NCBI RefSeq assembly: GCF_001612845.1
Contig: NZ_BDBF01000006.1
Location: forward strand, 124,001 to 188,000
DNA from: Nocardia elegans NBRC 108235
Lineage (GTDB): Bacteria; Actinomycetota; Actinomycetes; Mycobacteriales; Mycobacteriaceae
Direction of reading: 5' to 3'
Length of the DNA stretch: 64,000 bases
A model generated the notes under the pieces. The model saw nothing but the letters and a program-made list of their open reading frames with translations, was not told the origin of the DNA and did no database searches. The position numbers and the translations under genes are program-made. How positions within the stretch are numbered: position 1 is the stretch's first letter; each line of letters opens with the position of its first letter. Positions 33,678 to 43,174 of the stretch are shown here, in pieces.

Positions 33678-33690
33678 GAGATCTCCTTGT

Positions 33691-35988
33691 TCACGACAGT
33701 CGGGCCAGCACCGCGCCGGCGGCACGGTCGCGCAGATTCTCCGGGCGTCCCAGCGCCACCTGGTTGCCGGTGGCTCGGCGCAGCAGCAGATGCGCCGGGT
33801 GTTCCCAGGTGAAACCGATGCCGCCGTGGATCTGGATGCAGTTCTCGGCCGCCCAGACCGCGGCGTCGAGTGCGGCCGCGGTGGCGACATCCACGGACAG
33901 TCGCGTTTCGGCGTCGTCAGACTCGACGTCCGCGGCGGACAATACCTGGGCGCGCGCACCCTCGGCCCGCACCAGCATGTCGGCGCAGCGATGTGAGATG
34001 GCTTGATAGGAGCCGATCAGGTGACCGAACTGTTCGCGCTGTCCGGCCCAGTCGACGGCGAGCGCCAGGGCCCGGTTCGCCACACCGACCGAGTCGGCCG
34101 CCAGAACCAGCTGGGCCATCGGCCGCGCGGCGTCGAGGATCCGGGTCACGTCGGCGCCGCGGGCGATGACCTCCGGCTCGACCCCGTCCAATACCACCAC
34201 GCCGATGGTGCCGGTAACGTCCACCGATTCCTGCGCTTCTATCTCGACCTCGATGGGTTTCACCGTACCGAGCACCAACTCGCCGGTACCGCTATCGCGG
34301 GCGAGCAGCACCAGCCGATCAGCGACCGGCGCACCGGACACCCGCTCGACCGACCCCGACAGCCGGGTTCCGTCCAATGTTGGCAACCTGCCCTCGACCG
34401 CCCAGCCGTGGTCATCGACCGGGACGACGAATGCGGCGGTGGCGCCGTCGCAGATCGCGCGCACGACGTCGGTGGCGCCGGCCTGCCGCAGGACTTCGAG
34501 TGCGATGAGCGTCGGGACCAGCGGCACCGGGGCGACCGCGTAGCCGGCTTCCTCGACGGCCGCGGCCAGCAGGCGTAGGCTCGCGCCCCCGCCACCGAGG
34601 GTCTCGGGCAGCGCGAGGCCGGGCAGGCCGAACCTGATCAGCTCGTCCCAGAGCCCGATGTCGTAGTCGGCCGTCTTGGTAGCCCAGGACAGCAGCTGGT
34701 CGGTTCCGCTGTGCGCGGCGAGCGCCTTGCCGAGCACTTCACGCAGCGCGGCCTCGTCTTCGTCGGGCGATGACAGTGGACGGCCCGGTACCACCGCCGC
34801 GAGGCGGGTGCCCTCACCACGATGCGACGGCAGGCCGAGCACCTGCTCGGCGATGGCGTTGCGCTGAATTTCGGCGGTGCCGGCGCCGATGGTCGAGGCC
34901 CGGGTCATTAAGTAGCCGTAGGTCCAACTGCCGCCGGCGACCGCGCCGGGCGACCGGCCACCGAGGGCCGCCCCCGATCCGGTGAGCCGCAGCGCCAGCC
35001 GATGCAGTTGCTGTTCGAATTCCGATTTCACCAGCCGGTTCACCGAGGCGACTCCACCCGGATCCGCTTGGCGCAGAACGGCATCGAGGGCGCGTGCACT
35101 GTTCGCCGCGATGGCTCGCACACCGGTCTCGACGAAAGCGAGTTCCTGGCGAATCAAGGCGTTGTCGGCATAACCCTGGCTGATCGCGAGCGAGAACACC
35201 TTGTCCACCAAGCCGCGGTAGCGGAATTCGTCGGCGAGGAATGCGGTGGCGCGCTCGTGACCGAGCGAGGTGCGCATCACCGACCACCCCATGCCCTCCT
35301 CGCCGACGAGATTCCCCGCGGGCACCACGACATCGTCGAAGAAGACCTCGGCGAAGTGGTAGCCGCCGGAGGCGTCGCGCAGTGGCCGGACATCGATACC
35401 GGGTGAGTTCATCGGAATCAACAGATAGCTGATGCCGTCGGTGCCGCGCCCTGCGGGGCCGGTGCGCACCAGCGTGAACATCCAGTCGGCCTCGGTGGCC
35501 TGGGTGGTCCAGATCTTTTGGCCGGTTACGCGGTAGGTGTCGCCGTCGCGCACGGCCTTGGTGGACAGCGAGGCCAGATCGCTGCCTGCGCCTGGTTCGG
35601 AGAAGCCCTGGCACCAGGTCTCGTCGGCCCGCAGCAGCGGTTCGAGGAAGCGCTTCTTCTGCGCGTCGTTGCCGTAGACGATGAGGGTGGGTGCGACGAT
35701 GAAGGCGATCGGGTTCGGATGCTTGGGCACACCGGCGGCACTGGTCATCCGGTAGTAGTCGAGCTGGTCTTCGAGCCCCAGCTCGAGCCCGCCGACCGAC
35801 TTCGGCCACCCCGGCGCGGCAACGCCCGCGTCGACCATCTCCGACTGCCAGGCGCGGGCGGCCGCGGCGCGCTCTCTCGATGTTTCCGGCCGCGGACGCC
35901 GCACATAGTCGTCGAGCAGCGCGGTCAAACGCGCACGCCAGTCGCCCGTCGCTGCCGGCACCTTCGCCGCGCCTGTCGATCCTTCCAC
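33691..35988 (-). CDS. Fused double acyl-CoA dehydrogenase (FadE34-like)
   Basis: About 765 residues, twice the normal length. Residues 20-390 form one dehydrogenase unit (QGFSEPGAGSDLASLSTKAV, QKIWTTQATEADWMF, RASTIGAGTAEIQRNAIAEQVL); residues 405-765 form a second (GLPGLALPETLGGGG, LVLAADSVGVANRALALAV, REQFGHLIGSYQAISH, QIHGGIGFTWEHPAHLLLRRA). Two-subunit acyl-CoA dehydrogenases of actinobacterial sterol side-chain degradation are either heterotetramers or such fusions (FadE34 of M. tuberculosis is one). It probably oxidises a bulky acyl-CoA. The GTG at 35988 has GGAGG 4 nt upstream; a TTG 39 nt earlier is an alternative. First gene of the operon; an operator-like site lies at 36036. Confidence 0.9.
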   Translation of the reverse strand: MEGSTGAAKVPAATGDWRARLTALLDDYVRRPRPETSRERAAAARAWQSEMVDAGVAAPGWPKSVGGLELGLEDQLDYYRMTSAAGVPKHPNPIAFIVAPTLIVYGNDAQKKRFLEPLLRADETWCQGFSEPGAGSDLASLSTKAVRDGDTYRVTGQKIWTTQATEADWMFTLVRTGPAGRGTDGISYLLIPMNSPGIDVRPLRDASGGYHFAEVFFDDVVVPAGNLVGEEGMGWSVMRTSLGHERATAFLADEFRYRGLVDKVFSLAISQGYADNALIRQELAFVETGVRAIAANSARALDAVLRQADPGGVASVNRLVKSEFEQQLHRLALRLTGSGAALGGRSPGAVAGGSWTYGYLMTRASTIGAGTAEIQRNAIAEQVLGLPSHRGEGTRLAAVVPGRPLSSPDEDEAALREVLGKALAAHSGTDQLLSWATKTADYDIGLWDELIRFGLPGLALPETLGGGGASLRLLAAAVEEAGYAVAPVPLVPTLIALEVLRQAGATDVVRAICDGATAAFVVPVDDHGWAVEGRLPTLDGTRLSGSVERVSGAPVADRLVLLARDSGTGELVLGTVKPIEVEIEAQESVDVTGTIGVVVLDGVEPEVIARGADVTRILDAARPMAQLVLAADSVGVANRALALAVDWAGQREQFGHLIGSYQAISHRCADMLVRAEGARAQVLSAADVESDDAETRLSVDVATAAALDAAVWAAENCIQIHGGIGFTWEHPAHLLLRRATGNQVALGRPENLRDRAAGAVLARLS

Positions 35989-36032
35989 CACGCCTCCTCG
36001 GCCTCTTTCACTACGCGCTGGACTCAATCAGC

Positions 36033-36048
36033 ACTAGGTTAACTTAGT
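36033..36048. promoter_or_regulatory. Operator-like site upstream of the fused dehydrogenase
   Basis: ACTAGGTTAACTTAGT pairs in 7 of 8 arm positions, centred on GTTAAC, 45 bp before the GTG at 35988. AGGTTAACTTAG is almost identical to the site at 62770 (AGGATAACTTAG on the other strand). Confidence 0.6.
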
Positions 36049-36131
36049 TACAGATTACCGCCCTCGCTTGTCCAGCGAAAGGCCCGCAGACCGCCCGAAT
36101 ATCCGGGCCGGTCCGCTTCGACGTTCGAGAA

Positions 36132-36563
36132 TCAGTCGCCAGGCAGGAGCAGCTTCTGCGCCACGGTCCGGTACTGCTCGCTCAGCGGGACAGCCCCCGG
36201 TCGGCCCTCGACGGTATTGACGTCGACCGAACGTGACACCGCTACCGGTCGGCCGTGCTGGAACAACCCGGCCCGGAACTCGATCGAGGTCCGTCCGACC
36301 CGGTGCACGCCGGCGCCGAGCTGAACCTCACCCGGATACATCACTTCCGCGAGGTAGTCGATCTCGACATGCGCGAGGACCATGCGCAGCGGCACTCGCT
36401 CGCCCAGCAGCTCGACGATGATCCGGCCCACCGCGACGCGGCCCTCTTCGAAGAATCGCGCGATGGCGACATTGTTGACGTGGCCGATGGTGTCGATGTC
36501 GGCGAATATCAGGCTGATCTCACGCCGGCACGGATATGCCTCGAGCGGGAGAGCGACGATCAT
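36132..36563 (-). CDS. Acyl-CoA thioesterase, 4HBT hotdog family
   Basis: 143 residues, single hotdog domain. ISLIFADIDTIGHVNNVAIARFFEEGRV carries the aspartate and the 4-hydroxybenzoyl-CoA thioesterase pattern DxxGHVNN. It would release a carboxylic acid from a CoA thioester. The start overlaps the stop of the upstream PaaI-like gene as ATGA. Last of six to eight genes in an operon that runs leftwards from 41513. Confidence 0.88.
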   Translation of the reverse strand: MIVALPLEAYPCRREISLIFADIDTIGHVNNVAIARFFEEGRVAVGRIIVELLGERVPLRMVLAHVEIDYLAEVMYPGEVQLGAGVHRVGRTSIEFRAGLFQHGRPVAVSRSVDVNTVEGRPGAVPLSEQYRTVAQKLLLPGD

Positions 36564-37231
36564 TCGGCACCTCCCGCACCGGACCGGTCGGACACGATGA
36601 ACAACCCCTGCGCCGATACCGTCACCTGTCCGTCGGCGACGATCTCGCCCGTGGTGTATACCTTGCGGCCGTCCCGGCGGAGCCGCCGGGCCCGCACGGT
36701 CAGCGGAGCATACAGCGGAGTCGGCCTGCGGTAGCTGATCTCGAGCTGTGCGGTCATACCGCCGGAACCCGCCAGCTCGTTCGCCACCGCGAGCGCACCG
36801 TCGAGCAGCAGCGCGGACACGCCGCCGTGCACGAGTGCGGGCGGCCCCTGGTACGGAAGCCCCAGGGTGACAATGCCTTCCGCCCAGCCGTTACCGGCGT
36901 CCCGCATGGTCAACGGCGGCGCGATCGGGTTCTCCGGACCGGTCGCCGGATCGTGTCGCGCGATTCCCTCCCCCTGCCACATCTGCGAGAGCTGCGCTCG
37001 AACGGGGCGGGTACGGCTCTCCAGCGCGTCGGCGATGCGTTCCAGTTCGGCCGCGGCCGCGGGCAGCGCGGCGTCGTCGGGGGCAGTGCGCGCCAAGGCG
37101 CCGATGATGCGCCGCACCGCGACCGCAGAGTCGTTGAGCGGATCATCGATCGGCAACGCGGTCAGGGACGGATCACCAGGAGTGAAGCGCGACAGCAACT
37201 TTCGCCGGGCCGGTGCGATCCAGTCGATCAT
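36560..37231 (-). CDS. PaaI-like thioesterase
   Basis: 223 residues starting MIDWIAPARRKLLSRF. The first 80 residues are an Ala/Arg-rich helix (AAAAELERIADALE). The C-terminal hotdog domain has the PaaI-type LVHGGVSALLLDGALAVAN and FIVSDR end. The ATG at 37231 overlaps the upstream stop; longer readings are antisense-like. Three consecutive hotdog thioesterases in one operon suggest that free acids or their CoA esters accumulate in this pathway, but which one they use is unknown. Confidence 0.85.
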   Translation of the reverse strand: MIDWIAPARRKLLSRFTPGDPSLTALPIDDPLNDSAVAVRRIIGALARTAPDDAALPAAAAELERIADALESRTRPVRAQLSQMWQGEGIARHDPATGPENPIAPPLTMRDAGNGWAEGIVTLGLPYQGPPALVHGGVSALLLDGALAVANELAGSGGMTAQLEISYRRPTPLYAPLTVRARRLRRDGRKVYTTGEIVADGQVTVSAQGLFIVSDRSGAGGAE

Positions 37232-38061
37232 CGCGCCGGGCCGTCGAGCCGAGGCGCGGTATCGTGGTACGCCATTTCCTGGGCCAAGCTCGCCACGACC
37301 TCGCCGTTGTCGATGACGCCGCCCTGATACCAGCCACGCAGGCCCGCCGACACACCGTTGCGATAGTCGATGAACAGCCAGTCGTCCCAGCGCGGTGGCC
37401 GGTGGAACCACAGGGCGTGATCGAGGCTCGGGCCGAGGACCTCGCTGCCGACCGTGCGCTGCAGTCCCGTGGAGAAATCCGACAGGTAGGCGATCGCGGC
37501 CGCATGGACGAGCGGAACATGCTGCGGCAGTTCACCATTGGGACGGGCCCAGAACCTGACCGGGAAGAACGTGTCCGGGCTCGACCAGTCCTGCACCCGC
37601 ACCTCCAGCGCGAGTTCCGGATCGAGCGTAAGGGCCCGGCACTCCTCGGGCGCCGCCACCGGCGTCACTCCCGAGCGGGTCCGCTCCTGCCCCTCGGCGA
37701 CCGTCCGGAACGACGCCGACATGCTGAAGATGACCTCGCCGTCCTGCAATGCGACCACTCGGCGCGCCGAATACGAACGGCCGTCGCGATCGTTGTCCAC
37801 CCGGTACAGGACCGATCGAGCGCCATTGCCTCGGCGCAGGAAGTAGCCGTGCAGCGAATGCGGCACCCGCTCGGGTTCGACTGTCGCACCGGAGGCCAGC
37901 AGCGCCTGCGCCATCACCTGGCCCCCGTACAGCGGGCGCTCGACATCGAAGCGGTGCACCGAACGGAACAGATCACGGTCGATACGATCCAGGCGCAATA
38001 CGTCGGTGAGCGGAACCGTGCGCAATTCGTCGGCATTGCGCGCCACGTCCACCTCAGTCAT
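37228..38061 (-). CDS. tesB: Acyl-CoA thioesterase II (TesB type)
   Basis: 277 residues, a double-hotdog TesB protein: RPLYGGQVMAQALLAS, HSLHGYFLRRGNGARSVLYRVDNDRDGRSYSARR, FSMSASFR, then DHALWFHRP..DDWLFID and RGWYQGG. The motifs QTPYAQ-like HGYFLRRG and DGRSYSARR are the family signature. It hydrolyses medium- to long-chain acyl-CoA. The ATG at 38061 overlaps the end of the ECH gene by eight bases, and its stop overlaps the next start, so the three are translated together. Confidence 0.9.
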   Translation of the reverse strand: MTEVDVARNADELRTVPLTDVLRLDRIDRDLFRSVHRFDVERPLYGGQVMAQALLASGATVEPERVPHSLHGYFLRRGNGARSVLYRVDNDRDGRSYSARRVVALQDGEVIFSMSASFRTVAEGQERTRSGVTPVAAPEECRALTLDPELALEVRVQDWSSPDTFFPVRFWARPNGELPQHVPLVHAAAIAYLSDFSTGLQRTVGSEVLGPSLDHALWFHRPPRWDDWLFIDYRNGVSAGLRGWYQGGVIDNGEVVASLAQEMAYHDTAPRLDGPAR

Positions 38062-38833
38062 CGGCCTTCGATTTCGTCGAGCGCTTGCCGAAGCGGTCAC
38101 CGATATCCTTGCCGTCGGGACGCCACGAGGCCGATGCCTCGGCCTCCAAGCCGAGCGCATGCGCGACCGAAGCGCCGGCGCCCTCCTTGAGCAGACGCAG
38201 CATGCGCTGCACCGCCACCGGATGGCTCGCCGCGATCGATTCCGCGATCTCGAGGGTACGTTCCATCAACTTCTCGTGTGACACAACCTCGTTCGCCAGG
38301 CCGATGCGCAGGGCCGTCGCGGAGTCGATCGGATCGCCACTGAGGATGATCTGAAGCGCGGCCGGCAACCCGACGATGCGGGGCAGCATCGCACTGCCGC
38401 CCCAGCCGTTGAGCAGTCCGATCGAGGCATGCGTATCCGCGAAGACGGCTTGCTCGGAAGCGATGATGAACGAACAGTTCACCGCGAACTCGAAACCACC
38501 CGTGTAGCAGGGGCCGTTTACCGCCGCGATCACCGGTTTACCGATCGCCCGCAACACCTGGGTGGGAGTGGTCCCCTCGGTGCGCGGAGGCGGCCCGGTC
38601 AGTGCCTCGGGCAGATCGACGCCTGCGGAGAACGCGGTCCCCGCGCCGGTGATCACCACCACTCGGACATCATCATCGGCGTCGGCCTTCCACAATTCCC
38701 GTTTGATCGACTTGCGCATCGCCCGGTTGATGGCATTGCGCCGGTCCGGGCGATTCAACGTCAGGATCGCGACGTGGCCCTGCCTGGTCACCAGGACCGG
38801 TTCGGCCTCGACGCCCTCGTTCTTCTCACCCAT
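38054..38833 (-). CDS. Enoyl-CoA hydratase/isomerase family protein
   Basis: 259 residues, crotonase fold: LTLNRPDRRNAINRAM, GAGTAFSAGVDLPEAL, VNGPCYTGGFEFAVNCSF, HASIGLLNGWGGSAMLPRIVGLPAA. The first catalytic glutamate is not in the usual place (GFEF..NC), while IGLLNGWG replaces the usual PExxxG(L). This points to an isomerase or CoA-lyase-type activity, not a plain hydratase; uncertain. The ATG has AAGGGAG 5 nt upstream. A Lys/Arg-rich tail (KRSTKSKADD) ends the protein. Confidence 0.85.
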   Translation of the reverse strand: MGEKNEGVEAEPVLVTRQGHVAILTLNRPDRRNAINRAMRKSIKRELWKADADDDVRVVVITGAGTAFSAGVDLPEALTGPPPRTEGTTPTQVLRAIGKPVIAAVNGPCYTGGFEFAVNCSFIIASEQAVFADTHASIGLLNGWGGSAMLPRIVGLPAALQIILSGDPIDSATALRIGLANEVVSHEKLMERTLEIAESIAASHPVAVQRMLRLLKEGAGASVAHALGLEAEASASWRPDGKDIGDRFGKRSTKSKADD

Positions 38834-38850
38834 CGGGACTCCCTTGTCTC

Positions 38851-39704
38851 TCAAACGAATTCGACTACAGCATCGGTGAACGCGTCGTTGTCGTCGCCGG
38901 CGGCGGTATGGCCCGCGCCGCTCAGTTCGACGAATCGCGCGGTCGGCACCACCGCTACGAACTTCTCGACCGCCTCGCGACTGACCACATCGGACAACGC
39001 GCCGCGCACTACGAGTATCGGCACACCCAGCGTCGCGGCCGCCGATTCGAGTTCGCCTACCACGTGCGCAGGCGCCGATCCGGCTTGTGCAGGAACTGCG
39101 GGTCCCAGTGCCATCGCCAGCGGCCGTCCGGACGCTGTCTCAGGTTGCGGCGCAAGCCCTCCGGGCTCCGCGGGCGCTGCCGATGCGGCAGATAGGCCGC
39201 GATCGCGTCCGCAGCCTCTTCGAGGCTGGCGAAACCGTCCGGATTTCCCTGCATGAAGGTTCTGATCCGGGTGCCGCCGCCAATCTCGATCCGCGGCACC
39301 ACGTCGACCAGCACGAGTTTGCAGACCCCCTCGGCGCCCAGTTCACTCGCGACCTGCAAACCGGTCAGCCCGCCGAGACTTGCCCCGACAAGTGTGACCG
39401 GCTCCCCGATCTGATCGAGCACCGCGCACACGTCCTGAGTGAGGACATCGAGCTCATAGCCCTCGGCCGATGATGCCCAGGCACTGTCCCCATGTCCGCG
39501 CGTGTCGATCGCTATGACGCGAAACCCCTTGGCCGCCAGGTGCATACCGGTCCTCTTCCACGAGTGCCGGGTCTGCCCGGTGCCGTGCAGCAGGAGCACC
39601 ACACGATCGCCGTCGTCACCCCAGCAATCCCCCGCCAGCCGCAGGCCACCGGCTCCGCGGAACTGCACGGGCCGGGCCGAACCGGTGGTCGCGATACTCA
39701 TCAT
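38851..39704 (-). pseudogene. Alpha/beta hydrolase, frameshifted
   Basis: The N-terminal frame (from ATG 39704; GGAGG close by) holds a normal hydrolase: LLLHGTGQTRHSW, IDTRGHGDSAW, and the nucleophile elbow GASLGG. It runs out near 39057. The remaining part continues in another frame from about 39080: PAHVVGELESAAA, VPILVVRGALSDVV (acid residue), and FVELSGAGHTAAGDD (histidine), ending 38851. Together they make a complete hydrolase of about 280 residues, so one indel between about 39065 and 39095 breaks it, or a sequencing error. Confidence 0.82.
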
Positions 39705-39722
39705 GCTCCTCCTACGACGGGA

Positions 39723-40718
<996 letters not shown>

Positions 40719-41513
40719 CTAGACGTGCGCGGTGGGGGCGGGCTGCGAATCGGGTCGATAGAAGAGGGCCGCACGCTTCTCCAGGAACGCCGCACGCGCC
40801 TCCGCCGCGTCCGCCCCGACGATGTTGTTGGCCTGCACATGGTTCTCGCGCTGCAGCGCGGCCTCGATACTGCCGCCGTCCGCGGCCGCGTCGAGCAGCT
40901 GTTTGGTCAGCGACAGGGCCTGGGCGGGTGCGTGTACCAGTCGCCGGGCCATGGACTCGACCGTGCTGTCGAGCTCGTCGGGGGCCACGATTCGGGTCAC
41001 CAGACCGAGCTCGTAAGCCTCTGCGGCCGAGAGGATCTCACCGAAGAAGGCGAGTTCCTTGGCCTTCTGCAGGCCGACCAGCCGGGGCAGCAGCCAGCTG
41101 CCGCCGAAGTCGAGCGAGAGGGCGCGGCGGATGAAGATCTGGGAGAACCTGGCCCGGTCGGTGGCCACGACGAAGTCGCATCCGAGCGCGAGGTTCCAGC
41201 CCGCCCCGACCGCGACCCCATCGACCTTGGCAATGGCCGGGATGGTGAGCGCCGACAGCGCCGCGGCCGCATGGCTCGCACGGTTCATGTACTCCAGTGC
41301 GTCGCCGGAGATCCCATCCAGGTCGGCGCCGGAACAGAAGTCGCCGCCGGTGCCGGTCAGGACCATGACCCGGTCGCCCGGCGTGCGTTCGATCTCGGTG
41401 AACGTTTCGGCAAGCTCGCGCCACATGGCCGGACTGCCCGCGTTCTTCTTCTCCGGCCGCGACATCACGACCGTCACCACCCCGTCGTGGCGTTCGACTT
41501 CGACCGTCTGCAC
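40719..41513 (-). CDS. Enoyl-CoA hydratase/isomerase family protein
   Basis: 264 residues with crotonase motifs: VMSRPEKKNAGSPAMWRE, GTGGDFCSGADLDGIS, VDGVAVGAGWNLALGCD and ALSLDFGGSWLLPRLVGL. The two hydratase glutamates are both missing (GWNLALG, LSLDFGG), which suggests an isomerase, dehalogenase-like or C-C bond-cleaving role. GTG 41513 has GAAAGG 8 nt upstream; an in-frame GTG at 41522 sits too close to it. First gene of the operon running to 36132; operator-like site 41572-41583 lies 59 bp upstream. Confidence 0.86.
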   Translation of the reverse strand: MQTVEVERHDGVVTVVMSRPEKKNAGSPAMWRELAETFTEIERTPGDRVMVLTGTGGDFCSGADLDGISGDALEYMNRASHAAAALSALTIPAIAKVDGVAVGAGWNLALGCDFVVATDRARFSQIFIRRALSLDFGGSWLLPRLVGLQKAKELAFFGEILSAAEAYELGLVTRIVAPDELDSTVESMARRLVHAPAQALSLTKQLLDAAADGGSIEAALQRENHVQANNIVGADAAEARAAFLEKRAALFYRPDSQPAPTAHV

Positions 41514-41571
41514 CCTGCCCACCTTTCTGCCGAGCCTTCCGGCGACATCACCGGGAACTCACCTAGATAAC

Positions 41572-41583
41572 ATAGTTCACTAT
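41572..41583. promoter_or_regulatory. Operator-like palindrome upstream of the 41513 operon
   Basis: ATAGT-TC-ACTAT, the same 12-base core as at 28714-28725 read on the other strand. It is flanked by AGATA (41565-41569) and TATCT (41581-41585), so two overlapping symmetries are present. The 374-bp gap 41514-41887 holds no gene. Confidence 0.62.
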
Positions 41584-41765
41584 CTGACACGCCGCAAGAT
41601 CGCATCACAACGTCCAGCGAACGCCGCCAACGCGCCGAAATCATTAGCAATGCTCAGTAGATTTCGGGTGCTCAGCCCGTATTTTTCACCCCCGCAACCG
41701 CTCCCGGCAGGAGCTGCGCAACGCCCGCCACGCGTGCCGCTGTTCGCCGAACTTCAATGAGCACC

Positions 41766-41777
41766 AAGTGAACTTAG
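41766..41777. promoter_or_regulatory. Operator-like site upstream of the ABC importer
   Basis: AAGTGAACTTAG contains the core AGTGAACT and matches 10 of 12 bases of AGGTTAACTTAG at 36036. It lies 111 bp before the substrate-binding protein gene. A weaker, related stretch (CCTAGGTTTACC) follows near 41807-41818. Confidence 0.55.
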
Positions 41778-41887
41778 ATTGCTTATTGACACATCTAATT
41801 TTCGCACCTAGGTTTACCTGACCCCGGGTTTGTGACCCACATCACCTCCGAGCGTCGCAGCTCAGGCCCCTCAGAGAAGGAAGCACC

Positions 41888-43132
41888 ATGACCGACAAGC
41901 GTGACAATTGGCGATCCATCAAGACCCGAGTCGGGCGGCTCGGCCTGATCGCGCTGGTTCCCGCGATCGCACTCGCCACTGCCTGCAGCAGCGGCGACAA
42001 CTCCTCGAGCACCTCGGCCGAGGCTCCCAGCAGCGCCTTCCCTGACATGCCTGCAACCGGCAGCCCGATCAAGATCGGACTGATCAATCCCGAAGGCGGG
42101 CCGGCTGTTTCGCAACCGGCGAATCGTGAGGCGGCCGAGGCCGTCGTGAAGTACGCGAACGCGAACCTGGGTGGCATCGGCGGGCACCACGTCGAACTTG
42201 TCACGTGCGCGAGCAAAGAAGACCCGGCCTCGAACCGCGACTGCGCCAACCGAATGGTCGAGGCACAGGTGTCCGCCGTCGTCGTCACCACGACCGCGTT
42301 CGGCGACGCGATGGTCCCGATCATCACGGGAGCCGGTATCCCCTACCTCACCCCGGCCGGCGCGAGTGCCGCGGAGATGACCACCCAAGGCGCCTTCGCC
42401 CTCACCGGCGGATTCCCCGGCACCCTGAAGTCGATGGCGGTCTATGCCGCCGGCAAGGGATACAAGAAGGTCACCGCCTTCGTCGTCGATTCCGGCGCCG
42501 CGACCGCCACCGCGAAGACGATGGGTAGTGCGGCATTCGGCGCGGCCGGCGTCGACTTTCAGGTCGTGCCGATTCCGCCGGGCACGCCGGATGCGACCCC
42601 GCAGGTGAGTTCGGGAATCGCCGGCAATGTCGGCGCCATCGCTGTAGTCGGCGACGCGACGATGTGCACCTCGGTGGTCAAGGCGCTCGGCAACTTGGGC
42701 GCCACGCAAGACAAGATGCTGATCCAGCCGTGCCTGGATCCCGCCACCATCGAGGCCGTCGGCGACGCGATGAACGGCGCCCACGTCTTCACCACCGCGG
42801 ACCTGGTCTCCAACGATCCCGAGGCGATGCTCTACCGCAGCGTGATGAAGAAGTACTCCCCCGGCACCGACCTCGGTGGCTACACCTACACCGGCTACCA
42901 GGGCATGCTCGGTCTGGTCCGCGCAGCCCAGGGCGTCACCGGCAATCCGAACGCCGCGGCGGTCTCCACCGCCGTCAAATCCGCCCAGAACGTGCCCCTG
43001 CCCGCCGGCCACGGCATCACCTTCACCTGCAACGGCACCGCGATGGCACAGCTGCCCTCGATCTGCAGCACCGAGTTGGTGACCGTGACGGTCGCCGACG
43101 GCAAGCCGACCGACCCCCAGGTCACCAAGTAA
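41888..43132 (+). CDS. ABC importer substrate-binding lipoprotein (LivK/Leu-type)
   Basis: 414 residues. A signal peptide with a lipobox (IALATAC, cysteine near residue 35) is followed by a Ser/Asn-rich linker and a periplasmic-binding-protein type I fold (IKIGLINPEGGPAVSQPANREAAEAV, RMVEAQVSAVV, VPIITGAGIPYLTPAGAS, GYTYTGYQGMLGLV). Such proteins deliver branched-chain amino acids, amides or aromatic acids to an ABC importer. GAAGGAAG precedes the ATG. First gene of a three-gene unit with 43175 and 45931; the substrate is probably the acid degraded by the surrounding genes, which is an inference. Confidence 0.92.
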   Translation: MTDKRDNWRSIKTRVGRLGLIALVPAIALATACSSGDNSSSTSAEAPSSAFPDMPATGSPIKIGLINPEGGPAVSQPANREAAEAVVKYANANLGGIGGHHVELVTCASKEDPASNRDCANRMVEAQVSAVVVTTTAFGDAMVPIITGAGIPYLTPAGASAAEMTTQGAFALTGGFPGTLKSMAVYAAGKGYKKVTAFVVDSGAATATAKTMGSAAFGAAGVDFQVVPIPPGTPDATPQVSSGIAGNVGAIAVVGDATMCTSVVKALGNLGATQDKMLIQPCLDPATIEAVGDAMNGAHVFTTADLVSNDPEAMLYRSVMKKYSPGTDLGGYTYTGYQGMLGLVRAAQGVTGNPNAAAVSTAVKSAQNVPLPAGHGITFTCNGTAMAQLPSICSTELVTVTVADGKPTDPQVTK

Positions 43133-43174
43133 GTCCCCGCTTCGGCGAAATATGTTGCACCCGAGGAGCTTTCC

